Origin: a candidate division CSSED10-310 bacterium
GTDB taxonomy: Bacteria > CSSED10-310
DNA: 25,607 bases
Direction: 5' to 3'
Assembly: GCA_016931515.1 (NCBI GenBank)
Contig: JAFGEQ010000004.1
Span: 1-25,607 of the forward strand
Below the pieces are notes generated by a model. That model saw only the letters and a list, made by a program, of their open reading frames with translations, made no database searches and was not told the origin of the DNA. Shown piece by piece: positions 1 through 8,490 of the stretch. Every line of letters begins with the position of its first letter. Positions within the stretch are counted from its first letter, which is position 1. Position numbers and translations under genes: made by a program.

Positions 1-1143
1 ACCGGAGATCCGGCTCAGGTAACGGGTGATATGTTCCGGGCGGCATACACACGCTTTCTCCGGATGCGAATAATACCCGCATGGGCAGGGATTCATAGCT
101 CCAACCATCATGAAACGCGATGGATAGGTGACGGAAGCCTGGGCCCGGGTCAGCGTGACATGGCCGTCTTCGAGGGGTTGCCGCATCACCTCGAGCACAT
201 GGCGCTTGAACTCCGGCATCTCATCCAGGAATAGCACACCATTGTGCGCCAGGCTGACTTCGCCGGGCATCGGATAGGAGCCACCGCCGATCAGACCCGC
301 ATCCGATATCGAATGATGGGGAGCGCGGAACGGCCGGCGGAGCACGAGACCGTACCCGGGATCGATGAGACCGGACACGGAGTGAATTTTTGAGATCTCG
401 ATCGATTCGTTCAATGACAAGCCAGGCAGAATGGTCGGCAACCGCCTTGCCAGCATTGTCTTCCCAGAACCCGGAGGACCGATCAGGATAATGTTGTGTC
501 CGCCCGCAGCAGAGACTTCCAGCGCTCGTTTGGCGTGTTCCTGACCCTTTACATCGCAGAAATCAATGTCGTCATGAAATGGTTCCGGATCTGCGGCATA
601 GGCATCGGATACGAATGGCTCTATGGATTCATGGTTGTTCAGCACGTGAATGACATCTTTCAGACTCCGTACCCCGTACGTCGTCAACCCTTCAACGGAT
701 GACGCTTCCCTGGCGTTCTGCATCGGGACGATGATGCGTTTCCATCCGTTTTTTCCAGCGCCTGCGGCGATCGGCAGGACGCCCCTCACCGGTCTGACTT
801 CGCCATCGAGCGATAACTCACCGACGATCACAGTGTCGGGATATTCTTTCTCGGGAAGAATGTTCATGGCGGACAAAAGCCCGACAGCTATCGGCAGGTC
901 GAATGAAGAGCCCTCTTTTCTTACATCGGCGGGAGCCAGATTGATCGTGATTTTAGCCGGAGGTATCTGATAACCGGCATGGTTCAATGCAGCGAAAATC
1001 CGCTCCTTACTCTCACGGACTGCTGTATCGGGCAGACCGACGGTCAAAAAACCCGGAAGTTGTCCATTTCTCATGAAAATTTCGACAGCTACCGGCTGTG
1101 CATCCACTCCTGAAACTGAACTAGTCTGTATCTTCGCCAGCAT
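1..1143 (-). CDS. comM: ComM/YifB-family magnesium-chelatase-like AAA+ ATPase, 3' part outside window
   Basis: The protein reads from an ATG at 1143 to the window edge without a stop (381 codons), so its C-terminus is missing. The N-terminal part (about residues 15-140) resembles the Lon/S5-like ChlI domain, with NLAPAD and a [14 protein letters not shown] stretch. The AAA+ Mg-chelatase domain follows, with Walker A GPPGSGKT at residues 222-229, the [16 protein letters not shown] motif, the Walker B-like LFLDEMPEF and the zinc-type NPCPCGYY. In Proteobacteria ComM is a hexameric helicase that extends heteroduplex in natural transformation; many non-competent bacteria also carry it, so the role here is inferred. 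The start is set by GAGGAGG at 1151-1157, seven bases upstream of the ATG. It lies downstream of, and in the same direction as, the DUF2723 gene. Confidence 0.93.
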   Translation of the reverse strand, partial: MLAKIQTSSVSGVDAQPVAVEIFMRNGQLPGFLTVGLPDTAVRESKERIFAALNHAGYQIPPAKITINLAPADVRKEGSSFDLPIAVGLLSAMNILPEKEYPDTVIVGELSLDGEVRPVRGVLPIAAGAGKNGWKRIIVPMQNAREASSVEGLTTYGVRSLKDVIHVLNNHESIEPFVSDAYAADPEPFHDDIDFCDVKGQEHAKRALEVSAAGGHNIILIGPPGSGKTMLARRLPTILPGLSLNESIEISKIHSVSGLIDPGYGLVLRRPFRAPHHSISDAGLIGGGSYPMPGEVSLAHNGVLFLDEMPEFKRHVLEVMRQPLEDGHVTLTRAQASVTYPSRFMMVGAMNPCPCGYYSHPEKACVCRPEHITRYLSRISG

Positions 1144-1255
1144 CGCTATTCCTCCTCTTCGGTGACGATACCGGTGAATACAGCAAGATGAATGCCGTAA
1201 TTGTAGTGCTATATCTAGTTGATAAATAAGGAATGTATAAAATTATTCAAACCAA

Positions 1256-1274
1256 TCGTCCGCTATTCGGACGA
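1256..1274 (-). terminator. Hairpin downstream of the DUF2723-TPR gene, possible terminator
   Basis: A perfect 7-bp inverted repeat (TCGTCCG and CGGACGA) with a 5-nt loop lies about 30 bp beyond the stop of the minus-strand gene ending at 1304. Read on the minus strand it is followed by a T/A-rich stretch (TTGGTTTGAATAATTTT), not a clean T-run. It could be a weak terminator between this gene and comM. It is the only structure I see in the 160-bp gap 1144-1303, apart from the comM ribosome binding site. Confidence 0.35.
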
Positions 1275-1303
1275 GATTGTCCAGATCAACTCTGCACAAT
1301 AAA

Positions 1304-3562
1304 TCAGTTCCGTACCTGCGAGAAATTATAGCAATTCTGCTGAAGTCGCCTGATAAGAGCCGTCCAGTTCTGAGTCCGATTCTCAGGTTTGATATCCATT
1401 ATAATCGAAAGCGCTGCATTTGAATAACCAAGATCAATCGAAATGTTGTAAAATTCTTGTAAATCTGATGATTCAAACGGCATCAACTGGATCTTTCGCT
1501 GAAGCAAGAAACGCCGATAATGCAGTAGATCTGCGGAGTGGGTTGCGTCGAGAATACGGTTAACATCTTCTGGGCTATCAATACAATCAATACCTTTTAC
1601 AAGATCAGGTTCGATCTGCTGAAGGGCGATCCGTTGCCTGATCAGGTCAGGTGTTATCAAACTATCCTCTGCACTTTCCAACTGCTGTGCAGAGTCGATT
1701 TTACCTCTGATCAGAAGGATGCGGTACAGAGTCAACAGGTAGCTCGAGTTCTGAGGATCTAACCGGACCGCCCGTCTAGCCAGGGATTCCGCTTCATCCA
1801 GTTCATACCCTATGATATAGTCGTAAAATGCGGTGTTGTTCAGAGTTGCGGGATCATCGGGAAATGCTTCCAGTGTTTTCCAGTTTTGTCTAATGGCCTC
1901 TTTTAATAATCCACGCGCGGCCATTATGGAGGCTATATATCGGCGTGAGTCGACCGCAGTATTCAGTTCGGCGGCCTGGTTCAACAAGATGATGCCTTCC
2001 TGCCAGCTTCCCCATTCGAATTCATTCTCCGCGGAAGTAATCAGAATTTGCAATTTCATTTCTGTAAAATATGGATTCCATTCACTCACTTGCAATAGAT
2101 TACGATTGAGAAGTCTGCTGCTGATCTTGAGGGAGCAGTCGGGGTTAATGCGTCTGGATCGATCGATAAACACCAGTCCGTGCGGACTGAATAATCGGTA
2201 CTCATCAGGGAGTCTTGTAACAATAGAAACAATAGGATATTTCCTTTGATCAGCCCTGAAAAACATGGGTTTGATGTTTTTATTCTTATCAATACACAAC
2301 AGATCATCACGGTACCGTTCAACTCCCTGAAGATAGGACAAACTATTCATCTCATTATCATTCTGAAAAAAGAGTGGGCCGGATCCGGGGACGGATGACA
2401 TCATCATTCGACCGAAATTCCCCAGACTTTGGTCAACATCAGAAGTCAACTTATCTCCTGAGAAATAAAAAGCCGATCCAGTAAAAATAAAGCCAACTGC
2501 CACTCCCATCCATGGAGAATCTTTCGCTGCAATGTGGATGTGACGAAAGAGGAAGATATTGGAAGCATATAGGAGCCACACAAGCGGTAAAAAGTATGAA
2601 TCGATATCATGAATGGTATAAAGCAATGGGAAAATTGAAATGCCGGAAATAATCAGAATGACAGCCGGCAGGATCGATCTGTTTTTTATAGTTACAAGTG
2701 TGTATAGCAGGCTGATTATTCCAAGGCAAAAACAAATTACTTGCACCGGGTGATGCAAAGCGGAGGGTATGGACATGATCCTGGAAAACCAGAGATTTCT
2801 GCTGGAGTCAAAGATATGGGAATGAAATTGGGAACCTGTAATATGTTGGATCAAGGATTCGAGGCTTGCGGGTTGATGCCAGCAAAAAAGGGGTTTATTA
2901 ACTGATCGGATTGGCAGATAGAGATAGGGTGTCAATCCGAGAATGAAGAAAAGGATGCTCCGGAGTATTTGATCAACCGGTCGTATTGATAATTGGAAGA
3001 CTCTTTTACCTGCAATAAGAAGGAGTGGTAACAGGAAGACCGTTGTCAAGTGATTTGTCAGTGCTAATCCAGCCAGAAAGAAGGTTATATATATAAATGG
3101 CACCCTGGATTGGATCAAACCGATTGAAACACTCCAACATAAAGTAACTCCAAGCAGAAGATGGAAACCGTATACTTCAGCGCTGATGCACTGCTTCCAA
3201 AAAAGAGGATCTACCGATATTGCAGCAATGATTGGTAATAATATCCAGTGCTTGGCGAAGAACAAAAACAGCAGTTGGTAAGTAACAACCAGGATGAGGG
3301 CACCGATTACAGCGCTGATTACAGAAGTTCGGAACGCTTGGCTGCCAAGCGGAAGATCTCGGATGAAACTATGCGCCAGGATCACCCAGGTTGGATAGCC
3401 AGTGGGATGGGCGATACCCAGGAGACTGGCCGCAGTAACCAGTTCACCACAATTGGCATCCGGGATGATATCCTGTGGTCCTGTCCAGAGAAATAGCGAA
3501 AAAAAATATACGAAGATACCGAGACTTACAATGCCATGCCGTCGATGGGTCAGGAACGTCAT
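1304..3562 (-). CDS. DUF2723-family multi-pass membrane protein with C-terminal TPR region
   Basis: The 752-residue protein begins with a hydrophobic helix and then a P-D-A-N-C-G-E-L-V-T-A-A segment followed by L-G-I-A-H-P-T-G-Y-P. This is the hallmark of DUF2723 proteins, thought to be GT-C-fold glycosyltransferase relatives that use lipid-linked sugars. About ten further membrane helices run to roughly residue 365. A soluble part follows, and from about 512 to 635 there are TPR-like helical pairs (for example W-Q-E-G-I-I-L-L-N-Q-A-A-E-L and D-E-A-E-S-L-A-R-R-A-V-R-L-D-P). The substrate cannot be told from sequence. The gene stands alone, divergent from dksA and followed at 160 bp by comM. 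Only a weak GGA precedes the ATG, so the start is moderately secure. Family assignment is confident; enzymatic activity is inference. Confidence 0.8.
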   Translation of the reverse strand: MTFLTHRRHGIVSLGIFVYFFSLFLWTGPQDIIPDANCGELVTAASLLGIAHPTGYPTWVILAHSFIRDLPLGSQAFRTSVISAVIGALILVVTYQLLFLFFAKHWILLPIIAAISVDPLFWKQCISAEVYGFHLLLGVTLCWSVSIGLIQSRVPFIYITFFLAGLALTNHLTTVFLLPLLLIAGKRVFQLSIRPVDQILRSILFFILGLTPYLYLPIRSVNKPLFCWHQPASLESLIQHITGSQFHSHIFDSSRNLWFSRIMSIPSALHHPVQVICFCLGIISLLYTLVTIKNRSILPAVILIISGISIFPLLYTIHDIDSYFLPLVWLLYASNIFLFRHIHIAAKDSPWMGVAVGFIFTGSAFYFSGDKLTSDVDQSLGNFGRMMMSSVPGSGPLFFQNDNEMNSLSYLQGVERYRDDLLCIDKNKNIKPMFFRADQRKYPIVSIVTRLPDEYRLFSPHGLVFIDRSRRINPDCSLKISSRLLNRNLLQVSEWNPYFTEMKLQILITSAENEFEWGSWQEGIILLNQAAELNTAVDSRRYIASIMAARGLLKEAIRQNWKTLEAFPDDPATLNNTAFYDYIIGYELDEAESLARRAVRLDPQNSSYLLTLYRILLIRGKIDSAQQLESAEDSLITPDLIRQRIALQQIEPDLVKGIDCIDSPEDVNRILDATHSADLLHYRRFLLQRKIQLMPFESSDLQEFYNISIDLGYSNAALSIIMDIKPENRTQNWTALIRRLQQNCYNFSQVRN

Positions 3563-3579
3563 TCCGTTAACTTAGCACG

Positions 3580-3594
3580 ATTCCCGGCGGGAAT
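3580..3594. promoter_or_regulatory. Near-perfect palindrome in a divergent gap, operator-like
   Basis: ATTCCCG-G-CGGGAAT: 7-bp arms around one central base. It lies 18 bp upstream of the DUF2723 start codon and about 25 bp upstream of the dksA -35 element. A hairpin with a one-base loop would be strained, so a dimeric DNA-binding protein is the better reading. The regulator is unknown. Confidence 0.35.
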
Positions 3595-3619
3595 GAAACA
3601 CGAAAAAGAGGGCCGTATC

Positions 3620-3648
3620 TTGACACTGGCAAGGCTCATGTTTACACT
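3620..3648 (+). promoter_or_regulatory. Sigma70-type promoter for dksA
   Basis: A perfect -35 TTGACA (3620-3625) is followed, after a 17-bp spacer, by TACACT (3643-3648), which keeps the key T-A...T of the -10 box. Transcription would start near 3655, leaving a leader of about 27 nt before the dksA ATG. A call from sequence alone, but the -35 match and spacing are ideal. Confidence 0.6.
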
Positions 3649-3681
3649 GCTCTTCCTGGTCATGAGATGGAGGTTCGTTGA

Positions 3682-4035
3682 ATGGATGAAAAACAACTGG
3701 AACATTTCGAAGAAAAGTTGATCGAGTGGAAGAATACTCTGCTGCGAGAAGCAGGTGTGACAATTACTGAGAACCTGTCGGAAGAGATATCACGTCAGGG
3801 CGATTTCGGAGATCTGGCGAACAAGGAAACAGATCAGAATTTTCTGTTGCGGATTCGGGATCGTGAGAGAAAACTAATTCAGAAAATTGACATATGCCTG
3901 CAAAAAATCAAAGACGGAACCTATGGGTTATGTGAAGGCTGTGGTGAAGAGATAAATCCTAAACGACTCGAAGCCAGACCTGTTGCGGGATTATGTATCG
4001 CATGTAAAACCGAACAGGAAAAACACGAGCGTTAA
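3682..4035 (+). CDS. dksA: DksA/TraR-family zinc-finger protein
   Basis: The 117-residue protein has an N-terminal coiled coil, then an acidic tip D-F-G-D-L-A (D41, D44) matching the DxxDxA motif that DksA inserts into the RNA polymerase secondary channel, a second helix, and a four-cysteine zinc finger (C84, C87, C105, C108) in Y-G-L-C-E-G-C-G-E and L-C-I-A-C-K. In E. coli DksA acts with ppGpp to reprogramme transcription at rRNA, tRNA and amino-acid promoters. It is shorter than E. coli DksA (151 aa) and close in size to the common DksA/TraR zinc-finger proteins, so a full DksA role is likely but not proven. GGAGG at 3669-3673 sits eight bases before the ATG. A sigma70-type promoter lies just upstream, and the cyclase gene starts 17 bp downstream, suggesting co-transcription. 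Confidence 0.85.
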   Translation: MDEKQLEHFEEKLIEWKNTLLREAGVTITENLSEEISRQGDFGDLANKETDQNFLLRIRDRERKLIQKIDICLQKIKDGTYGLCEGCGEEINPKRLEARPVAGLCIACKTEQEKHER

Positions 4036-4052
4036 TCGTGTGATTATAGTCT

Positions 4053-6110
4053 TTGAAGCCGACAACTGTTTCACTTATTGAGTTACTCACTTCCGGGGTT
4101 TTCACCCTGGTATTATGTTTTTGCCTCTGGACAGGTTATCCAATCGCTTTACACCCTCTCTGGCTGATTGCTGTTATCAGTGTGGCACTTTCAGCATTTT
4201 TCAGACTCATACTCAGAGGAGCTACGACTGAAACACAATTCCTGCTGTTACTCCCACTCACGACGGCAACGATTTGGCAATACCTTGCGGGTTTCTCCAT
4301 CGATGTCTCGCCTCTTCTTTTTGCCATCAGTGCATTCGGGTTTTTCAGCTTCCCATTTCGTCAAGCCGCCTGCATGGCATGTATCCTGGGTATCATTTCG
4401 TTTTGTGGTGCGGTTGGAAGTGCTGTTCCGATAACATTTACATTCTGGCTCTTTCTTCTAAGTGCGGTTTGGGCTTCCTTAATCTGGCTCCAGACTCATG
4501 AAAAAGCTTCAATCACAGCAAGATTTCAAAACATGGAACGCCGGGCAAAAGGATTTCTCACGCAATCAGAAAGAGTGGCTCCGATCGACCAGTTACCTGA
4601 ACTCGATTCCGAAACGCAATTCGTAAAAGCGGCCGCGAGTGCTTTCAGACTTGAGAGATTAATGGGTTGGATTACTGAAATCATCCAGGAAGTCATGCAT
4701 CCTTATTCTTGTTTCTTTTTTTTTATTGATCAGGAGCAGAAAAATTTTAAAGTCTATGCATATAAAAGCAATTCCCGTTTCTTCGATCCGACTACGGTTA
4801 TTGATTTGAATTCTCCCGGTATCCTGTCATGGGTCGTGCAACAGAAACAGAAAATAAGGCATGAACGGCTCCCAAAAGAACATCAGAACCCCGAATATTA
4901 TAATACGCGGGAACGAATACTGGCGATGATGGTTTTTCCGATCATTATTAATAATCAGGTCGAGGGTCTGCTCGGTGTGGATGCAAGACGAAGCTACTCG
5001 TTTGGTGTTGATGAGGAGCAACTACTGGCGTTATTTTCAAAATTGACGGCCGACTTGATAGAAGCATTCAGAATTTATCAGCACAAGGATGTTCATGCTG
5101 ACTATATGAGCGCATTCTACCAGGCGGTGCGTCAGATAATTCAAGCCCGTCTTGATCTCACAACCCGGTTGGAGTTGTTGATCAAGATCAGCAATCTGAT
5201 TAAAAAGAGTGATGAGACTGCTGTCGCAATTCCCCGCGATGACGGCAATGTAGTCATTATCGATGCAGTTGGAGATATTTTAAAAAGAATGATTGGTGGA
5301 ATAATCCATGAAGCATCAATTTGCGGACAGTTGCTGCGATCCAAAGCGGATATCCTGATTATTCCACATGATCAGCCGGGCCCTAATGGACAAGCGTTGT
5401 TCTTTTCAGGTGAGAATCGACTCGATCTTAACAGCATGATGCTCGTTGCGCTTCCGATGCAGGGCAAACAGCGCGGTATCCTTTTTCTTGGAGCGCGAAA
5501 ACGGAATTATTATAATCAGGATGATCGTTTTGTATTCAGCACTCTCGCTGCCCAATTCGGGATTGCACTGGAAAATGCAATCAATCTCGGGAAAATCCAG
5601 GAACTGGCAATTACAGATGGTTTGACCGGTCTATACAATCACCGGTATTTTCAGGATTCTCTTCAAAATGAAATAAAGCTGGCGAAACGAGAACCGATGA
5701 CATTCAGCCTGCTGATAATGGATATCGATCACTTTAAAAAGTTCAACGATACTTATGGTCATCAGGCAGGGGATGAAGTTTTGAAACATCTAGCCCGGTT
5801 GCTGAGGGAACACGCGAGGGAGATTGATACAGTTGCCCGTTACGGTGGAGAGGAATTCGTTATCATCTTAAGGCAGTGTGAACTGAAAATGGCGGCAAAG
5901 ACAGCGGAAAGAATCCGGCGTGCCTGTGAGAAGCAGAAAATCAAAATCAACGATGATATCCTGAATATTACTCTCAGTGTCGGAGTCGCCGCTTTTCCAG
6001 TTCATGCCTCGGAACCGGCAACTCTGATAGCCGCAGCGGATGAGGCTCTTTACAGAGCCAAGGGGGCCGGAAGAAACCGAGTTGAGGTGGCATCGACAGT
6101 CAGTGCGTGA
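4053..6110 (+). CDS. Membrane-anchored GAF-GAF-GGDEF diguanylate cyclase
   Basis: The 685-residue protein has about five or six hydrophobic helices (residues 8-148), a first GAF-like domain (about 185-340), a second GAF-like domain (about 350-510) and a C-terminal GGDEF domain. The active-site loop is G598-G-E-E-F602, and the product-inhibition I-site R589-E-I-D592 is intact. D-G-L-T-G-L-Y-N-H-R-Y-F and M-D-I-D-H-F-K-K-F-N-D-T-Y-G-H are typical of the family. It should make c-di-GMP from two GTP, with feedback control. The start is a TTG 17 bp after the dksA stop, with no clear Shine-Dalgarno; an in-frame stop at 4047 rules out an earlier start, so translation probably depends on the upstream gene. 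The 3' end overlaps convergent mazG by 11 bp. The GAF ligands are unknown. Confidence 0.9.
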   Translation: MKPTTVSLIELLTSGVFTLVLCFCLWTGYPIALHPLWLIAVISVALSAFFRLILRGATTETQFLLLLPLTTATIWQYLAGFSIDVSPLLFAISAFGFFSFPFRQAACMACILGIISFCGAVGSAVPITFTFWLFLLSAVWASLIWLQTHEKASITARFQNMERRAKGFLTQSERVAPIDQLPELDSETQFVKAAASAFRLERLMGWITEIIQEVMHPYSCFFFFIDQEQKNFKVYAYKSNSRFFDPTTVIDLNSPGILSWVVQQKQKIRHERLPKEHQNPEYYNTRERILAMMVFPIIINNQVEGLLGVDARRSYSFGVDEEQLLALFSKLTADLIEAFRIYQHKDVHADYMSAFYQAVRQIIQARLDLTTRLELLIKISNLIKKSDETAVAIPRDDGNVVIIDAVGDILKRMIGGIIHEASICGQLLRSKADILIIPHDQPGPNGQALFFSGENRLDLNSMMLVALPMQGKQRGILFLGARKRNYYNQDDRFVFSTLAAQFGIALENAINLGKIQELAITDGLTGLYNHRYFQDSLQNEIKLAKREPMTFSLLIMDIDHFKKFNDTYGHQAGDEVLKHLARLLREHAREIDTVARYGGEEFVIILRQCELKMAAKTAERIRRACEKQKIKINDDILNITLSVGVAAFPVHASEPATLIAAADEALYRAKGAGRNRVEVASTVSA

Positions 6111-6930
6111 GATCTGATTTTTTTTCTGATTCCTTCACACGATCCCACTCCAGATCCAGTTCCTCCAGGCTTTTCCCTTTCATGTTCTCCGCTCCGCCAT
6201 ATACTCGCTCCAGCTTGTTAAAACGCCTTTTGAACTTATTGTTTGCTTTCCTTAACGCTTCCTCTGCATTGACTCCAAGAAACCGGCTGAGATTGACAAT
6301 GGCAAACAACAGGTCGCCCACTTCATCTTCAACCCGCTTCATTTCAGACTCATTGTCGATTTCGTATTGCACTTCCCGGATCTCTTCCTGAATTTTTTCG
6401 AACACATCGGAGATATCATCCCAGTCGAATCCGACCAGAGCGGCTCGCTGTTGGTATTTTTGTGCCACAAGCAGTTGGGGGAGAGCCGGCGATACAGAGT
6501 GAAGAATCCCCTCCACTGGATCGACTGTTTTCTCATCCGCTTTGATTTTCTGCCAATTCTCCAGAACCTGCTCGGCTCCATCAACCGTCACATTTCCAAA
6601 CACATGCGGGTGCCGATGAATCAGTTTGCCACAGATTTTCTCAAGAACGATCGAAATATCAAATCCACCTTCCCGGTTACCTGCCGGGTGTTCGCTTGCT
6701 ATCTCGGAATGAAGAACCACCTGTAGCATTACATCTCCTAATTCACCCGCCAGTTCATCCATGTTGCCTTCCTCAATGGCGGCAACTGCTTCATGAGCTT
6801 CTTCCAGCATGAAGGGAATCAACGACTGATGCGTTTGCTTTCGATCCCAGGGACATCCATCCGGAGCTCTTAGTTTTTTAATTATTTCGAGCAAATGAGC
6901 GAAAAGTTCCCGAGGTTCCTTTGATTGCAT
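6100..6930 (-). CDS. mazG: MazG nucleoside triphosphate pyrophosphohydrolase
   Basis: The 276-residue protein carries two MazG all-alpha NTP-PPase domains. The first has the metal-binding E43-E44-x-x-E47 and E63-x-x-D66 set, after the diagnostic A-P-D-G-C-P-W-D-R-K-Q-T. The second (about residues 165-240) has E-E-I-R-E-V and V-E-D-E-V-G-D-L-L-F-A. MazG hydrolyses NTPs to NMP plus PPi, cleans up non-canonical nucleotides and in E. coli affects ppGpp levels. The start at 6930 is chosen over the longer frame to 6981 because AGGAGG lies six bases upstream and a promoter covers 6953-6981. Divergent from the protease gene and convergent with the diguanylate cyclase. Confidence 0.95.
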   Translation of the reverse strand: MQSKEPRELFAHLLEIIKKLRAPDGCPWDRKQTHQSLIPFMLEEAHEAVAAIEEGNMDELAGELGDVMLQVVLHSEIASEHPAGNREGGFDISIVLEKICGKLIHRHPHVFGNVTVDGAEQVLENWQKIKADEKTVDPVEGILHSVSPALPQLLVAQKYQQRAALVGFDWDDISDVFEKIQEEIREVQYEIDNESEMKRVEDEVGDLLFAIVNLSRFLGVNAEEALRKANNKFKRRFNKLERVYGGAENMKGKSLEELDLEWDRVKESEKKSDLTH

Positions 6931-6952
6931 GTAGTTTCCTCCTTGCATGAAG

Positions 6953-6981
6953 CATATACCATGGCTGATAGGGGCTTTCAA
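6953..6981 (-). promoter_or_regulatory. Promoter for mazG (extended -10)
   Basis: On the minus strand, TTGAAA (6976-6981) is separated by 17 bp from TATATG (6953-6958). TGG directly before the -10 gives an extended -10 element. Start would be near 6946, with a 16-nt leader holding AGGAGG. It supports the shorter mazG start. Confidence 0.55.
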
Positions 6982-7017
6982 TTCGATGGCTGGTGCTGGA
7001 TTTTTGCGTCAGGGGCA

Positions 7018-7023
7018 TATAAT
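7018..7023 (+). promoter_or_regulatory. Candidate -10 box for the protease operon
   Basis: A perfect TATAAT at the right distance to give a leader of about 30 nt containing GGAGGAG (7045-7051) before the ATG at 7060. No recognisable -35 lies 16-18 bp upstream, so it is either activator-dependent or fortuitous. Confidence 0.4.
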
Positions 7024-7059
7024 ATCAGCCTGGTATCGGATTTCGGAGGAGTAAAATTT

Positions 7060-8490
7060 ATGACATATCGAATCGGAATCATTCTGGTTGTGTTGCTGCA
7101 GGTAGCCGTTTCGCCGAGCCTGTCTGCTGACGATTTTTCAAAAGCTTTCAGCAGCAGGACCGGTGAAGTGGACTGGCGCAGTTCAATGGATTTAAATGGT
7201 GACGGGATCATTGACGGATATGACCTTGCCGTTCGTAGCATTTCAGGCGATGACTCAGCGGGATTAAAAGGTGCCGCACGATTCAGGGCGGACCGCATCC
7301 TGGTGAAATTCGCTCAGGGGACCGGACTCGATCAGATTCGGGATTTGTTGGATCCGATGGGAGTGAATACGGATAGAATAAAAGCGTTGACTTCCATCGA
7401 TTACTCCGTCATACCGGTGCCCGATAACATGACTGCCGAGAGGTTGCTGGAGATTGTCAAGCGGATGCCGTCTGTGGATGATGCCCAGTTCGACTATATC
7501 TGTTATATGACGAAAACACCGAATGATGAATTGTATAATCTCCAGTGGAATTTCGGCCACGTCAAAGCCGAGGAGGCATGGGATTTGACCTCCGGCGGCC
7601 ATTCGTCCGTGACTGTTGCAGTTCTCGATACCGGTATTGCCTATGAAAATTACGGTGATTTCGAACAGGCGCCTGATCTGGGTGGAACTGCGTTCAAATC
7701 CGCTTATGATTTCATTAATGACGACACCCATGCCAATGATGATGAAGGCCATGGAACACATGTTGCCGGTACGATTGCGCAGACGACGAACAATGGTATG
7801 GGGGTGGCCGGTCTTGCCTATAAATCCACATTGATACCCGTGAAAATACTCGACCAGACTGGTACCGGTACGTCCAGTTCTCTGGCACAGGGAATCCGGT
7901 GGGCGGCGGACAGAGGCGCAAATGTGATCAATATGAGTCTCGGCTTTCCCGTTGGCACCGATGGTGGTGCAATAGTGAGAGATGCGGTGACGTATGCATA
8001 TGGCAAAAGCGTTATCATGGTTGCTGCTTCAGGAAATGAAGCCGGTGATCCCGGCTATTCGGGTGGTGTGGCTTATCCTGCAGCCTATGATGAGTGCATC
8101 GCTGTCGGAGCAATCCGGTATGACAGACGCTATACCGATTATTCCAACTTTGGATCGAAGTTAACATGCGTGGCACCAGGCGGTGCGATCGGATTGGATC
8201 AGAACAATGACGGTTATGCCGATGGGATTCTTCAGCAGACTTTTGTTAATGCCGATCCGACCAAGTTCCGCTATGTCTTTTACCAGGGAACATCGATGGC
8301 TACTCCTCATGTAGCTGCCGCAGCAGCTCTTTTTGTGTCACGCAAGGGCGGAGGTCCAGCGGAGTTTCTACAGACACTCAAGGACACTTGCGAAGATCTT
8401 GGCGCAGCGGGATTCGACCAGCATTACGGGTACGGGTTGATCAACTTGCCGGGCATCATTAGAGGTGGCCAGGGATGGGGGGCTAACTGA
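7060..8490 (+). CDS. Secreted subtilisin-family (S8) serine protease with a dockerin-like calcium loop
   Basis: The start at 7060 follows GGAGGAG and gives a clean signal peptide (residues 1-23, cleavage after S-L-S-A); a longer reading from 6925 would bury it. Next comes one EF-hand/dockerin-type loop, D44-L-N46-G-D48-G-I-I-D52-G-Y-D55, then an I9/fervidolysin-like propeptide (about 70-145, beginning A-D-R-I-L-V-K-F) and the S8 catalytic domain (about 155-470). The triad is visible: D190 in V-L-D-T-G, H234 in G-H-G-T-H-V-A-G and S412 in G-T-S-M-A-T-P-H, with oxyanion asparagine in A-A-S-G-N-E. It should be an active endopeptidase outside the cytoplasm. Its stop overlaps the start of the next gene (TGATG), so the two are coupled. 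The substrate is unknown. Confidence 0.92.
   Translation: MTYRIGIILVVLLQVAVSPSLSADDFSKAFSSRTGEVDWRSSMDLNGDGIIDGYDLAVRSISGDDSAGLKGAARFRADRILVKFAQGTGLDQIRDLLDPMGVNTDRIKALTSIDYSVIPVPDNMTAERLLEIVKRMPSVDDAQFDYICYMTKTPNDELYNLQWNFGHVKAEEAWDLTSGGHSSVTVAVLDTGIAYENYGDFEQAPDLGGTAFKSAYDFINDDTHANDDEGHGTHVAGTIAQTTNNGMGVAGLAYKSTLIPVKILDQTGTGTSSSLAQGIRWAADRGANVINMSLGFPVGTDGGAIVRDAVTYAYGKSVIMVAASGNEAGDPGYSGGVAYPAAYDECIAVGAIRYDRRYTDYSNFGSKLTCVAPGGAIGLDQNNDGYADGILQQTFVNADPTKFRYVFYQGTSMATPHVAAAAALFVSRKGGGPAEFLQTLKDTCEDLGAAGFDQHYGYGLINLPGIIRGGQGWGAN

Noticed and set aside
1144-1250. A promoter for comM in the AT-rich gap
   Set aside because: Several TTGAAT/TATAG-like words occur in AT-rich DNA, but none has both boxes at good spacing.
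6925-7059. Longer N-terminus for the protease (and 6931-6981 for mazG)
   Set aside because: Both extensions run over candidate promoters and lack ribosome binding sites; the shorter starts have strong Shine-Dalgarno sites, and the protease gains a clean signal peptide.
7264-7761. 165-codon minus-strand frame inside the protease gene
   Set aside because: Antisense to an S8 protease with an intact catalytic triad; no ribosome binding site or recognisable domain.
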